A DNA stretch of 64,000 bases from Lepisosteus oculatus. Lineage: Eukaryota > Chordata > Actinopteri > Semionotiformes > Lepisosteidae. Position numbers and translations under genes: made by a program. The notes beneath the pieces are model-generated. The model ran no database searches and was not told the origin of the DNA. It saw nothing but the letters and a program-made list of their open reading frames with translations. Location: positions 8,541,001 through 8,605,000 of the forward strand of contig NC_090697.1 of the NCBI RefSeq assembly GCF_040954835.1, in the 5' to 3' direction. Below, piece by piece: positions 48,141 to 57,997 of the stretch (the first letter of the stretch is position 1; each line of letters starts with the position of its first letter).

Positions 48141-49262
48141 CGGAAGCTTATTAGCGCCATGGGGGAAAATATTTTTGTGTTTCTACGAGATAAGGGTTGT
48201 GTTTAAACGAGAGCCCTGTGGCGTTTGTATGAGATTGCATTAAAACGCAAGAATTTGTTAACAATACTGTTATTGGTGGTCAGATGTTGAAGCTCTAAGC
48301 TCAAAAACCGTCAAAAATCTTTTAGACTATGTATATGTCAGATACATTTACAGTCAATTTGGAATAACAAATCAAATGCAGAAAATGTGTCACTTGAAGG
48401 GAGAAGGAACTTTATTTCTGTGTCCGTATGCACAGACATGACTGTAAAGAGACGGGGGAATGCCAAACAAAAAGAAAAACGCTACACAACCCATTATACA
48501 GTTTGTACATTGTTGGCTTACTGTTTAGTGTTACCAACAATAACAATAACAGTAAGCCAACAGTAGGTGTAAATCTTAATGTCATGTCATCATAAATGTA
48601 TGTTTAAAGAGTGGGTAAAAACCTATGTACAGTACATGTTTCTGCAGTTTCACGTAGAATAACATGTTTGGAAATCCATGTCATTTCTGCTTTTCATAGA
48701 AACGGAGAAAACGACACCCGCTTAACAGGGGACTGCTCACTGAAACAGTGTTCTATTTCTTGTAAACAAATGACGGTACATGTGCTCCAGCTCCAGATTC
48801 ATTTTTTTTGTAAACAGAATAGAATGTGATGGCATTCATCTGATGCTAAACTCAATGCTTATTTGTACGGGACAATATTATTACATACATATCACAAGTT
48901 ATTTATATTGTAATACTTCAGGGTTCACGTCGGCCCCCCTGCCATTGGGGATTTGAACCCGGGCCTCTGGCGTCACTCCACGGGGACCCAGCCTCTTGAG
49001 CCAAAGGGAACCTTCCCGTCGGCCCAGCGGCTGCGGTCCCTTCTCAGGGAAGGGCGGTGACGTCACCGCTCTGGTAAGCCGGCTCTCACAAGCAATGGAG
49101 GCCGTATGCGTTACAATATAGTAGGCATGATTGCTCATTAATTATCGCTTTCGACGCAATTTTATCTTGTGTAAACACAAAAAGTTTCTCATTTAAACGC
49201 AATAGTATCTCGTTTAAACGCAAAAAAATCTATTTTTTCTCCCTGGCGTTAATAAGCTTCTG
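48141..49262. mobile_element. 1.1-kb non-autonomous DNA transposon with terminal inverted repeats and TA target duplication
   Basis: The left end reads CGGAAGCTTATTAGCGCCA and the right end, reversed, CAGAAGCTTATTAACGCCA. Both are flanked by TA (48139-48140 and 49263-49264). Inside each end a motif of the form G(C/T)GTTTAAACGAGAT repeats every 27-30 bp, like subterminal transposase-binding repeats. No transposase frame is present. The middle holds a perfect 15-bp inverted repeat (48511-48525 with 48548-48562) and a nested GC-rich tRNA-like block. TA duplication would suit Tc1/mariner-like or some other superfamilies; I do not recognise the family. Confidence 0.75.
48905..49125 (-). mobile_element. 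GC-rich tRNA-like SINE or insertion nested in the TIR element
   Basis: On the minus strand the block has an A-box-like TGGCTCAAGAGGCTGG and a perfect B box GGTTCAAATCC about 40 bp later, giving a tRNA-like pol III promoter. It is sharply GC-rich inside an AT-rich element. It is bounded by TATATTGTAA and its exact reverse complement TTACAATATA. It also contains the 16-bp palindrome GCGGTGACGTCACCGC (49054-49069), a consensus CRE. It is not a functional tRNA: no complete cloverleaf could be drawn. Confidence 0.55.
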
Positions 49263-49264
49263 TA

Positions 49265-51799
49265 GTTTTAAATGTAATGTATTGAACTATTTTTTTTATT
49301 CTTAACAATTATCCCATATTACAGTAAATCCAAAGTAATGGAAAATCAATATCGTGGGAGACACATTGACAATAAAGTATTGCAAGTGATTCAATCCAAC
49401 ATGAAATTCGGGGAGCTCTTTGAATACATCACAAGAGAAAATGCAGACCTTCTTGGGCAACTTGGTACAGCATGTTTTGGATACATGTAAAATCAAAATA
49501 TACTGATCCAAATTCAAAGTTCTCTCTCCATTAATGAAAAAAAAAATAATTCCATCCACCGAACACTTTAACCGCATAACAGTTTCTACAAAACAAGCCG
49601 AACCCAGGGGCATTAAATATGTTTGCCCTTGCCTCACCAGTCGGGCTTGTGCTGGATTGTGAGTTATACTTTCAACTCCTCCCGATTAGGAGTTGAAACA
49701 TCGGTAGTCCTGCTCCAGAATGAATACGTTCTCAGAGAGGTTCTGTTTTTAAATAGGAAATGCTGGACCGTTGATGACAGAATTCTGCGACTACACCGGT
49801 GACGCAGAGAGATGAGACTGCTGTCATGAAGTGATGGCAGACTTGTGTTCATGTCCTCCACAGCACCTCCTCCCCAAGACTTCTGTGTTAGATCACCCAG
49901 TAAAGAAAAGAGACACCTCCAGGGTAGCATGACCCACTGTTACCTATGAAAACAACAGCACCAGCGGTGGAGTGGACATGTGTGACGTCATGCTGAGTTT
50001 CCACAGGGTGGGGCTTTGCACTAAACATGAAATATTTCCGTCTGTTGCCAAAAGGGGGAGAGGTCGATTATTTCATCACGCCCAAGATGCATGAAACGCA
50101 AAAGACGTACCGATAATGAAATAAAATGTAAAACACATTTAATGATAATTAATGTGTTGGGAAATGGGGATGTTTGTGGTCTTTGGTTGGTGTTTGAAGA
50201 GTACAAGTGTATGAATTTCACAAATAAAACACAGATTAGATTTTGTGCAACAGACAGTTGGAGAGTAGGCAGAGACTGAGAGTTAAAAGAGATCTTGGCT
50301 AAAAACTTTTTTATATTAGATGTTTGCCGACTGAGAAGAAAATAAAACTGGTAACTGTAATCCAACATCTTAAATGTTTTAATCCTCAAAATGCACTCCT
50401 GAACACACAATAGGTTACAGAACAATTTTAGTATATGGTGCTATTCTTCATTGTGATGCAGTTACTCTGGTCGCATTTATTCAACTTGAGTTCCAACGCC
50501 CACTAAAGTATGCATACAATGTACATACAATGTAACGTAATTGATTTGTTGTTATTATTAGCGGTATGCTTATTTCACCCCAAATACAAAGAACAGTAAA
50601 ACATTTTTCCAATTAAAAAAAAAACACTTTCTTCGCTGGGTCTAAACTGGCAAAATTGTTATCCTGTTTGCTACACTGTGTATGTGTACGTGTCTGTAAT
50701 CTCACCACAGTTACCAAGATCTCACGCAGGAGGAAGATTGCTGTTAGTAAGTCTCAGAGAAACTGAGCTTTCCGTGTTGTTTTCTCCCTAGCCGTCGCTG
50801 TCCAGGTCTAGCCATGTCTAAATGAAAAACGTCCAGCCGGCCTGGCCAAAAGTTACCCTCATCGACACGGACACCGTTTTCAGTTTTTACATATCGGGTT
50901 TTATTAAATGGCACCCGGAGAGCACATGGTATTAAAGACCCTAGAGTGCAAAGGAAATAAAAGGAATCCTATTTACAAAGATTTAAACTATCTCGTTGAG
51001 GGAAACGGTGACAAATTTTCCATGTAAGATTAATAAAACCCCACTAAATAAGCAGCCGATAATTACACACAGCATTAATTAATCTTAATAATTCAAAACA
51101 TCGGAAACCCGATGTCAATTTTCATTAAAACTAAAACATGACAACACACAAGTTTCATAAATCATGTAACTGTTGTATCGTTGGCTTGCAGGGTCATGTA
51201 CTCTAAACTCCTAAAAAAAGCCTCTGAACTGGTTAAAGGGTTAATTTCTAACAAAACCAAATGTCAGTCGAGTTTAACTGTAAACCGCTGCCTTTCCCTC
51301 GAGTTCCCCCCACCACGAATTTCATTATATACGACATACAGTATCTACGTATAGTTTAAAAGATTTCACATAGGGTGTGATGACGTAGACGTGTTACGGG
51401 GTGTTTATTTTATTCTAATGTACATTTCTGCCGAATGTGCTGATGAAGCTGAACGCTCCTCGAATCTGCGAGTGTGAAACCCCAGGCAGCGGTCCTGTGG
51501 GCTATAAGAGGGTCGTGACGAGAGTTGTCCTTCCTCAGTGCTGGGTCGGAGTGGGAGGTGAGTGTGTGGATGTCTGTGGCTCCTAACATGCGGACGCATT
51601 GATTAGTACTGTACTTACTAGCAGTATTTTTATATTGTCCCTGACAAATGCATACAACCTGTGAAGGGTTAAGTGTAGCCCGCCCACGTGTAAAGACGAT
51701 TTGTGATTGCATGTTTTTTTTTTCATTCGTGGAGACTTGAAAGTTCTTCGAGAGTCATTATTTCAGTCACTTAGCACGTCTTTGTACATTCCTATATTG
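49265..51799. other. Intergenic, no gene recognised
   Basis: It holds a perfect 11-bp hairpin (TTTCAACTCCT at 49670-49680 with AGGAGTTGAAA at 49688-49698). Otherwise it is AT-rich unique-looking DNA with only short chance frames. Confidence 0.5.
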
Positions 51800-51898
51800 C
51801 AAAGGAACAAGCAATAGGTTTGTTCCATGCTGAAAAGAGAGGAAAGTAAACGCAACGTTTTCGGCCGTGGAGACTTCTTCAGGTGTGGACATTTATAT
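51800..51898 (+). repeat. Single-arm relative of the 44.4-kb hairpin repeat
   Basis: It contains GGAACAAGCAATAGGTTTGT, TCCATGCTGAA and then CGGCCGTGGAGACTTCTTCAGG, collinear with 44346-44425. It stops where the second arm would begin. Confidence 0.75.
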
Positions 51899-52234
51899 AA
51901 TGTAGAATGATTTGTTATGTTTGTCGTAGTTGGTTAGCAGTTGTAGTATTTTAGTTATGGCCTAGATAGCTTATTTAATACGCTTCCTTTTTAGAGGAAT
52001 AAAATCTCGACATTTCGAGACTACGATTTTTTTTTTTTGCAGCAGCAGATAACGCCTGCACTACTCCAACAACTGATGCACAGCATTTAGGAGTAAATCT
52101 TAATATTTTTGTTTAATTCTAGCATAGAGCACACATCGGTAGACCTGTTTTGTGGACACGTGTTCGGTGAGGGGTTTAAAAAAAAATCAGTTACCCGCAG
52201 TATTGCTCGCGCGCCTTCCTGCCGGTGTTGGCAG

Positions 52235-52253
52235 AACTACAACTCCCGGCATG
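52235..52253 (+). promoter_or_regulatory. ZNF143/THAP11-type site in the SNHG5 promoter
   Basis: ACTACAACTCCCGGCATGC fits the long ZNF143 (Staf) / THAP11 consensus at every informative position. It lies about 100 bp upstream of the pyrimidine-rich start region, typical spacing for this activator. The flanks are locally CpG-rich and include CCTGCGCAGG at about 52267, a partial NRF1-like palindrome. Factor identity is inferred from motif similarity. Confidence 0.8.
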
Positions 52254-52337
52254 CTCTGGGCTCACGCCTGCGCAGGCTTGCCATGCGACAAACGTGCCTG
52301 CCCCTCCCCCCTGTGTTTTGTTTACTGCGGTGCAGTC

Positions 52338-52365
52338 TAGTTTCTCTTCCTTTCTTCTCCCGTTT
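52338..52365 (+). promoter_or_regulatory. 5'TOP-like pyrimidine tract, likely SNHG5 start
   Basis: A run of about 20 pyrimidines (TTTCTCTTCCTTTCTTCTCCC) follows CAGTCTAG. snoRNA host genes and ribosomal-protein genes start transcription at a C within such a tract. There is no TATA box. The exact start nucleotide cannot be fixed from sequence. Confidence 0.55.
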
Positions 52366-53406
52366 AGTCACTTTGAAGGAAGGGTTTGGTATCATGGCAA
52401 GAGGCGGGGTTTTCGGAAACGTGTCCGGGGAGGGAACGCCACAGCAGCTGTCGGCATCTGGGAACAGTTGAGACGGCGCAACGTGATGTGGCTGTAACGC
52501 GCATTGCTGGTATGTATATTGGCACGCCGCTATGCTTGAAACTTTCATTTTGCACGTGTGCACAAAAGATTATAAGCTAGTCGTGCCGGATCAAGTCTTG
52601 GGTGGTGTGTTCTTGGCTCAGACCGCAGTTCCCGTGTACAAGTGCAGTGTAACTGCAGGGGTGATCTGTTTTTAAACCTTAAAACCACATTTCCGGTATC
52701 GACGGAAAGACGTGTTCAGCTGTTGGAACCTCTCTCTTCGGGTGCCGGGCAGAGTGTAAGATGTTATGAAGCACAGGAGAGCGAAAGAGCTGCGGTGGTT
52801 CGGCACAGATTAAGCAAGAGTGTCCAAATGAAGGGGAAAGTGAAAATCTGAAATCTCTAAGGGACTGGAGAGGATTTAAAAAGAATTACCAAAGGTCTGC
52901 ACCTAGTCTCTGTCCAGACTTTTACATGGGCCTGCTGCTGAATAGACTGAAGATTTGGTGAATTTCATGTGGAATTTAGTTTCTATGCGTAGTGAGTAAG
53001 TGATCTTGGAAATGGGAGTAACGTTTTTTGTCTCTTTGCAGTAAAAATGGACTGGACATGAGGCGCTGAAATGCTGTTTGAAGGTAAGATTTGGTGAGGG
53101 TTGAACAGACTAATGGGGGTGGGGGGGCTGAGCTGTGAGTCGCTGGGTTGAAATTTTATGTGGGATACTGCTGTTGTACCCTGGAGTGAGGTACTTCGCT
53201 CAGGTTGCTGTATGAGAAGGCTCTCATTTGACTGAGCTGATAAAGGATCATAAGTACAGGTACAATGAGCAGTTGATAAGATGGGCTTTAAAATTAGCTT
53301 TTTTTTTTTTGCAGTGCACAGCTTTGATTCCTGTCCAGTGCAGTGAGTGAACCGTGAAGAATTACAGGAGGTATTGACCGGGTTTCTAGATCTTGTTGCG
53401 TTCAAC

Positions 53407-53491
53407 GGTTGCTTTAATGATGACTCTATCCCGAACCTGACTTCATATCTGATTGACAGTCTTATATGGATCTGACTTCTGAATCGCAACC
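53407..53491 (+). ncRNA. snord50: Box C/D snoRNA U50, copy 1 (SNORD50)
   Basis: The terminal stem is GGTTGC (53407-53412) with GCAACC (53486-53491). The C box is ATGATGA (53417-53423), the D' box CTGA (53437-53440) and the D box CTGA (53479-53482). The guide upstream of D' (TATCCCGAAC) and the one upstream of D (GGATCTGACTT) are the signature segments of vertebrate U50. By the fifth-nucleotide rule they direct 2'-O-methylation of a G and a C, fitting the 28S rRNA sites recalled for U50 (G2863 and C2848 in human numbering). The D box lies 90 nt before the next 3' splice site (53572), as is usual for intronic C/D snoRNAs. Confidence 0.94.
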
Positions 53492-54022
53492 ACTTTTTTT
53501 TTTGCCATTTGAAGTACGGGGGAAATTGTGTATGACTATTTTTTTGGTCTTTTGCTTTCCCATTCTTGACAGTGTAATCATGTATGATGTTAGGAATTTA
53601 AGACCTTGCTTGGAAAGATTTGAGATTTGCACAGCGGGATAAATCATTTTCACCCTGTGGGTCAGAACATTTTTACCACAATTTTAGGGTAGTTCACTTT
53701 TGGAGACCTCTTTATTTGATTGTAGCTTTGTGGTCTGACCTTTTAATAAAGCATGGAAAGGTAGTGGGAACAAACGGTGGCAAAATGCTGGTGTTCTGTC
53801 AGTTCATATAACTAGTATAAAGCCATTGTCTGAACTCCCCTCTTTTTGTACTCTTTTTTTAAAAACAGTTTTATTAACCTAACTGTAGCAATGTATCCCT
53901 TACATATTTCAGCTACATGTTTTTTTTTTTTTACCCACAGTAAACTGTTGGGGAAAACAGTAGGATTCTGCATAATGGGTATGTACATTTTTTTTTATTT
54001 TAATCTTGTGCTTTGGTTTATT

Positions 54023-54112
54023 TGTGGTCTCATTAATGATGAATCTATCCCGAACCTGACCTAGAACTGATTGATAATTCTTTTCGGATCTGACTGCTGA
54101 AATTTGACCACA
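54023..54112 (+). ncRNA. snord50: Box C/D snoRNA U50, copy 2 (SNORD50)
   Basis: The terminal stem is TGTGGTC (54023-54029) with GACCACA (54106-54112), a different stem from copy 1. The C box is ATGATGA (54036-54042), the D' box CTGA (54056-54059) and the D box CTGA (54097-54100). The D' guide is identical to copy 1. The D guide differs only in the base next to the D box (GACTG instead of GACTT), so both copies should target the same two 28S nucleotides. The D box is 77 nt before the 3' splice site at 54177. Two diverged copies in successive introns mirror the mammalian SNORD50A/B arrangement. Confidence 0.94.
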
Positions 54113-54688
54113 GGTGCTGCTTGGATTACTTTTTGCTTGATCGATGTGGCTTTTCAATGTGGCTTTTTCTTTTGCAGGTTGCTGGCATATTGTATCTGGT
54201 GTCAAAGGTATGGGAACTTGCTTAACATGTACTGTTGCAAATCGAGATAAACCTCAGTAGTGTTAGACTGCTGGTGTGCAGTATATAAGAATGACTTAAA
54301 GGACTCCCCTCTGCTCCTCTGGCACATAAACTGGCAGCTTGTTTGATGACCTCCTTCAACCTAATTTTAATTCATACTAGCCATAGCACCTGACGCTTTT
54401 AGATCTTAATTTCTTTTGAAGTAAGAAACACCTGTAAGACCTACAGGAACCCAGTTCCAGAGGACTAGAGTTGCCTATTCTTACCCTAGCCTCTTAAGTT
54501 GATTGGCCCATTTGGTGATTGAATGTGTTAAAGGCAGACTTCTTTATTTTAATAGGATCTGCAACGATTGAATGTCCACATTTGAAGATCTCTGGATATC
54601 CGAGGGAAACAAGGCGATGATGCTAATTGGCGAGATGCGATGGTTTATAGCCACTTCATGGCTTTGAAATGTTAAGGCAACTACAGGC

Positions 54689-54694
54689 AATAAA
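54689..54694 (+). terminator. Candidate SNHG5 polyadenylation signal
   Basis: AATAAA lies in the last inferred exon about 130 bp after an acceptor (TTTTAATAG at 54555). A TG/TTCTGG-containing region follows. An earlier AATAAA at 53745 could serve a short isoform. Confidence 0.5.
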
Positions 54695-54712
54695 CATCTA
54701 ACTTGACTTAAT

Positions 54713-56529
54713 TGATTCTGGTCCACCTTTTCTTATTTACAGGGTTTTTGTGTTTTACACATCTTTGCTCCAGATAGATCTGAGGGTTGAGGGGGGGCCT
54801 GGATTATGTTCCCCCAGATGGCACCTGGCCATAATGAATGTCAAAGCCCTGGCTACTACACAATAGTGCTGATATTATGAATCTACAGAAATGGAAATGT
54901 TTGCCTTCTGGATTTTGAAGGGCTGCTTTTGTTGATCCCACCAGTGCAGCTGAGAGTACCTTGCCTGAAGCTAAAGCTTTAAATTATTCATTTTTAATGA
55001 AGACCCTTCTAGGAAAATTAAGAGTCCCTTAAGTGAACTGGAGAGTGTGAGCTTGCTACTGAAGCTATTGTCAGGGGTAGATCAGTAAAGGCTAGTTGCA
55101 TGCTGAGAATTGCATTTTGGATGTGGAGTTTTTTTTAGCTGTACTTTATTGAAAAATTTCCTTGGAACAACTAAGATTTCCATTCTCTGGTCTATATACT
55201 CAGGAGAGATCGGAGTATATATTCATTTGACAAGATAAAGCCCAAAGTATCCAAGACTTGAAAACCCAGAGTTTTCCCTGGCTGTCTACAAAACCATACA
55301 CTGAGTTTTCTTGGAAATTATCCACTCTGGAAGCAACATCCTATGATGCCAGGTAGAGGAGAGATGACTGTAGATTTGTTAATGCGATTAAGTTAAACTT
55401 GAGTTCTAGGACCTGATTGCCACCACTTCACTGCTGTGATGGGGATTCTGCAGGTAGGAGTGTTTAGTCCAAGTACTCGGAGGGCTCTGCAAGGTCTCCT
55501 GCAGATTGATTGCTAATGTTTGGGTGCTTGCAGTGAGAATGAGGGGTTTGCCGATGCGATCGGTGCTACCTTTCCTGTAAAGTATGGTAGAGTCTGCATC
55601 ATACCAGAAGAGTTGGTGGTGGTGGGATGAATGAAATGCTTGTTCACATGCATACTGCGATACAAAGACATTAAGGAAACATCAACAACAGTGGCAGCAG
55701 GAAGATAACCCTTTAGTGGACAAAACTAGTAGAAAGTGGGTGGATGGAGTTTGGGGGGGGGGGGGGGGGGGGAGGTTATAACTGCTACTTCATTTTAAGT
55801 CTTTCTATTTTTAGCAAAATAGAATATGTTCTGCAGCTGGAAAAAGAAATAGAGTACAGTATTATACATGGGTGGTCCAAAATTCAAGAGTGGAACCTGA
55901 ACTGTGGATGTGATATGATCTGCGCAGTGGTGGACACATACACCCTGTGATAACTAAAGGGACTGCAGTGACCCCAGCAGGAACGTCTGGAGAGTGGGTG
56001 GAAGTTGGAGCACCTGGAGGAAACCCAGTTTAATTTGGGGAGAAGAGGCAGAAGGTACCCCCATTTCAAGCGGAGGGCAGCCAATTATGATGCTCAAAAC
56101 CTGCAGCATTTCTTGATGATTCTCTTGCACCTTGTGGGAAAAATCTTTGGGGATGTGGGTTTCACTTCAGTTAATGTGAGATTAATTACTCTGCAGCACC
56201 ACAGATTGCAGGTAAAATGCAAATGTATTGTGGAGCTGCCATCTTGATTATTTGCAGCCTTCTTTAATTACAGGGTACTACACAAATACTGATAATGGGA
56301 AAGCAGTTATCTCTTCAGGGATAGGCAAAACTATTATTACTGTGGATTTCAGGCTTAATAAATACCGCTGCTCTCCTGTACAAGTTGGAGTTGTCCGATA
56401 CCCGAGTCGGTGAATTGGTTACCCCTATGCCTGTTGCCACTTGACCCTTTTTCAGTTTCTGACATATGAGGTTTTGTACACCGGGAGAAAGGCCGCTTTC
56501 TGTTCTGTTACTCCAGTTCACTTAAGACC
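54713..56529. other. SNHG5-SYNCRIP intergenic, mostly unassigned
   Basis: No gene or full repeat was recognised. It holds a 20-G homopolymer (55753-55772) and a short stretch (about 55989-56027, TGGAGCACCTGGAGGAAACC) that matches the conserved body of fish tRNA-derived SINEs in reverse orientation. The rest looks unique and moderately AT-rich. Confidence 0.5.
55753..55772 (+). repeat. Poly(G) tract of 20
   Basis: This is an uninterrupted run of 20 G. Such tracts are unstable and can form a G-quadruplex; length errors in assembly are likely here. Confidence 0.95.
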
Positions 56530-56905
56530 GTGATGGTACCCAGACACTGGAGAATTGCTGATGTTGTACCTGTCCATAAACTGCGTGAGAAAACGGAGTC
56601 AAGTAGTTACAACTCTCATTCAGGTCCATAAAATAGACCCATAATTATAGTCTTCTATTACATCCAAGGTAATGGAAACCACTGTAAGAAATAAATTGAG
56701 GTACTGCTTATTTAGATATAAAAACTTAGGAAATAGCATGGATTTAGAAAAGGTAGGTCTTTCCTATCCACCTTTTTAGAGCTCTTAGAACAAACAACTG
56801 CAATGAATGAACACAGGGTATATGATATGGTGTATTTAGATTTTCATAGGTATTTTGGCAAAGTTCCTTATAAATATTCTCTAGGCATTCCAAAAAAATG
56901 TATTT
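56530..56905 (+). mobile_element. CR1-like LINE reverse-transcriptase fragment, dead
   Basis: Translation in shifting + frames gives WRIADVVPVHK and then a stretch ending VYDMVYLDFHRYFGKVPYK. The latter matches the CR1-type reverse-transcriptase block VYLDFxKAFDKVPH. Stops and frameshifts separate the pieces. Its 3' end is cut where the adjoining SINE begins. Confidence 0.75.
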
Positions 56906-56924
56906 GGAAGTTTAATGATAATTA

Positions 56925-57424
56925 ATTTCTTGCACTTATATAGCAATTTTCTGAACTCTCCCCTCAAAGCACTTTATAAGTAATGGTGACTCCTGTCCAC
57001 CACCACCAATATCCAGCCCCACCTGGATGATACACCAACATGCTCACCGCGCACCAGCTATCTGTGGAGAGAAGAACAGTGTGATGAAGCCAATTCGTAG
57101 ATAGGAATTATTAGGAGGCCATGAAGGCTAATGGGAAATGTGTCCATACTCTTTTCAAGAAACACCCCGGGATTTTTAAATACTACAGAGAGTCAGTTTT
57201 ATGTCATCCAAGGGACGGTGCTTTTTTACAGCAAAGTGTCCTCAGCACTATACTGGGGCATTAAAACCCACACAGACCACAAGGTGAGTGCCCCCTACTG
57301 GCCCCACTAACACCTCTTCCAGCAGCAGCCTCAGTTTTTCCCAGGAGTCTCCCATCCAGGTACTGACCAGGCTCACACCTGCCGAGCTTCAGTGGGGCTG
57401 CCAGTTGTGAGTTGCTGGATGATA
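56925..57424 (-). mobile_element. 5S rRNA-headed SINE, minus copy (left half of an inverted pair)
   Basis: Read on the minus strand, the head has the 3' half of 5S rRNA (GCCTGGTCAGTACCTGGATG, GGGAGAC). The shared body follows, with the AGGGGGC-type block, AATCCCGGGG, TTAGCCTTCATGGCCTCC and GCACTATATAAGTGCAAG at the tail. It is a full-length copy. It forms an inverted pair with the + copy that starts about 80 bp downstream, between SNHG5 and SYNCRIP. Confidence 0.85.
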
Positions 57425-57506
57425 TTACTGATTGCATTTGAGTACAGTTTGAGTAGAACACAAGGTACGGATAAAGGGTGAATGCACAAATTCACAAATT
57501 TAAATG

Positions 57507-57997
57507 CCAGTACCTGGATGGGAGACCTGGGAAAAACAAAGGTTGCTGCTGGAAGAGGTGTTAGTGGGGCCAGCAGGGGGCGCTCACCCTGCAGTCTGTG
57601 TGGGTCCTAATGCCCCAGTATAGTGACAGGGACACTATACTGTAAAAAATGGTGCCATCCTTCAGTCGAGACATAAAACCGAGGTCCTGACTCTCTGGTC
57701 ATTAAAAATCCCAGGGCCTTTTTCAAATGGGTGTAACCCCGGCATTCCGACCAAGTTTCCCATTGGCCTTTACCAATCATGGCCTCCTAATAATCCCTAT
57801 CTCTGAACTGGCTTCATCACTCTGTTCTCCTTACTGAGAGCTGGTGTGTTGTGAGTGTACTGGTGCACTATGGCTGCTGTCGCATCATCCAGGTGGGGCT
57901 GCACACTGGTGGGGGTGGAGGGGATCCCCATTACCTGTAAAGCGCTTTGAGTGGAGTGTCCAGAAAAGCACAATATAAGTCTAAGCAATTATTATTA
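57507..57997 (+). mobile_element. 5S rRNA-headed SINE, plus copy (right half of the inverted pair)
   Basis: It begins within the 5S-derived head (CAGTACCTGGATGGGAGACC) and continues through the common body to the tail AATATAAGTCTAAGCAATTA with an ATT run. The first few dozen bases of the head are missing. It ends about 1 kb before the SYNCRIP transcription start. Confidence 0.85.

Larger units (their letters stand above)
52340..54712 (+). ncRNA. snhg5: SNHG5 / U50HG-like snoRNA host gene
   Basis: This is a non-coding, spliced host transcript whose introns carry two U50 snoRNAs. A plausible exon set from splice-site reading is: exon 1 about 52340-52509 (donor CTG|GTATGT), exon 2 53042-53083 (acceptor CTCTTTGCAG, donor AAG|GTAAGA), exon 3 53573 to about 53760, exon 4 53941-53978, exon 5 54178-54207 and exon 6 54556 to about 54712. 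AATAAA at 54689 would be the polyadenylation signal. The start region is a pyrimidine run (CTCTTCCTTTCTTCTCCCG), matching the 5'TOP type known for vertebrate snoRNA host genes. No exon chain encodes a convincing protein. In human, SNHG5 lies directly upstream of SYNCRIP on the same strand, as here. The snoRNAs are the firm part; exon 3's end, the transcription start and alternative exons are uncertain. Confidence 0.82.

Noticed and set aside
48930-49020. tRNA gene on the minus strand
   Set aside because: The A and B boxes look right, but acceptor and anticodon stems do not pair and the block lies inside a transposable element. It is better read as a tRNA-derived repeat.
1-52000. HTR1E, the gene expected upstream of SNHG5 in mammals
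   Set aside because: Its single coding exon would give a frame of about 365 codons with seven membrane segments. No frame in the window approaches that, so it must lie outside.
52642-52851. 69-codon frame as an SNHG5-encoded peptide
   Set aside because: It lies in what splice sites suggest is intron 1, and has no recognisable domain.
52983-53489. 168-codon minus-strand frame across the first U50 snoRNA
   Set aside because: It runs antisense through a snoRNA, exon and intron, with low-complexity Ser/Thr/Lys content. It is chance openness.
54344-54393. Third C/D snoRNA in the last SNHG5 intron
   Set aside because: TGATGA at 54344 and CTGA at 54390 are present, but the C box lacks its purine, there is no terminal stem, and the 3' splice site is over 160 nt away.
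54600-54660. C-box-like GATGATG within the last SNHG5 exon region
   Set aside because: There is no D box at a suitable distance and no closing stem.
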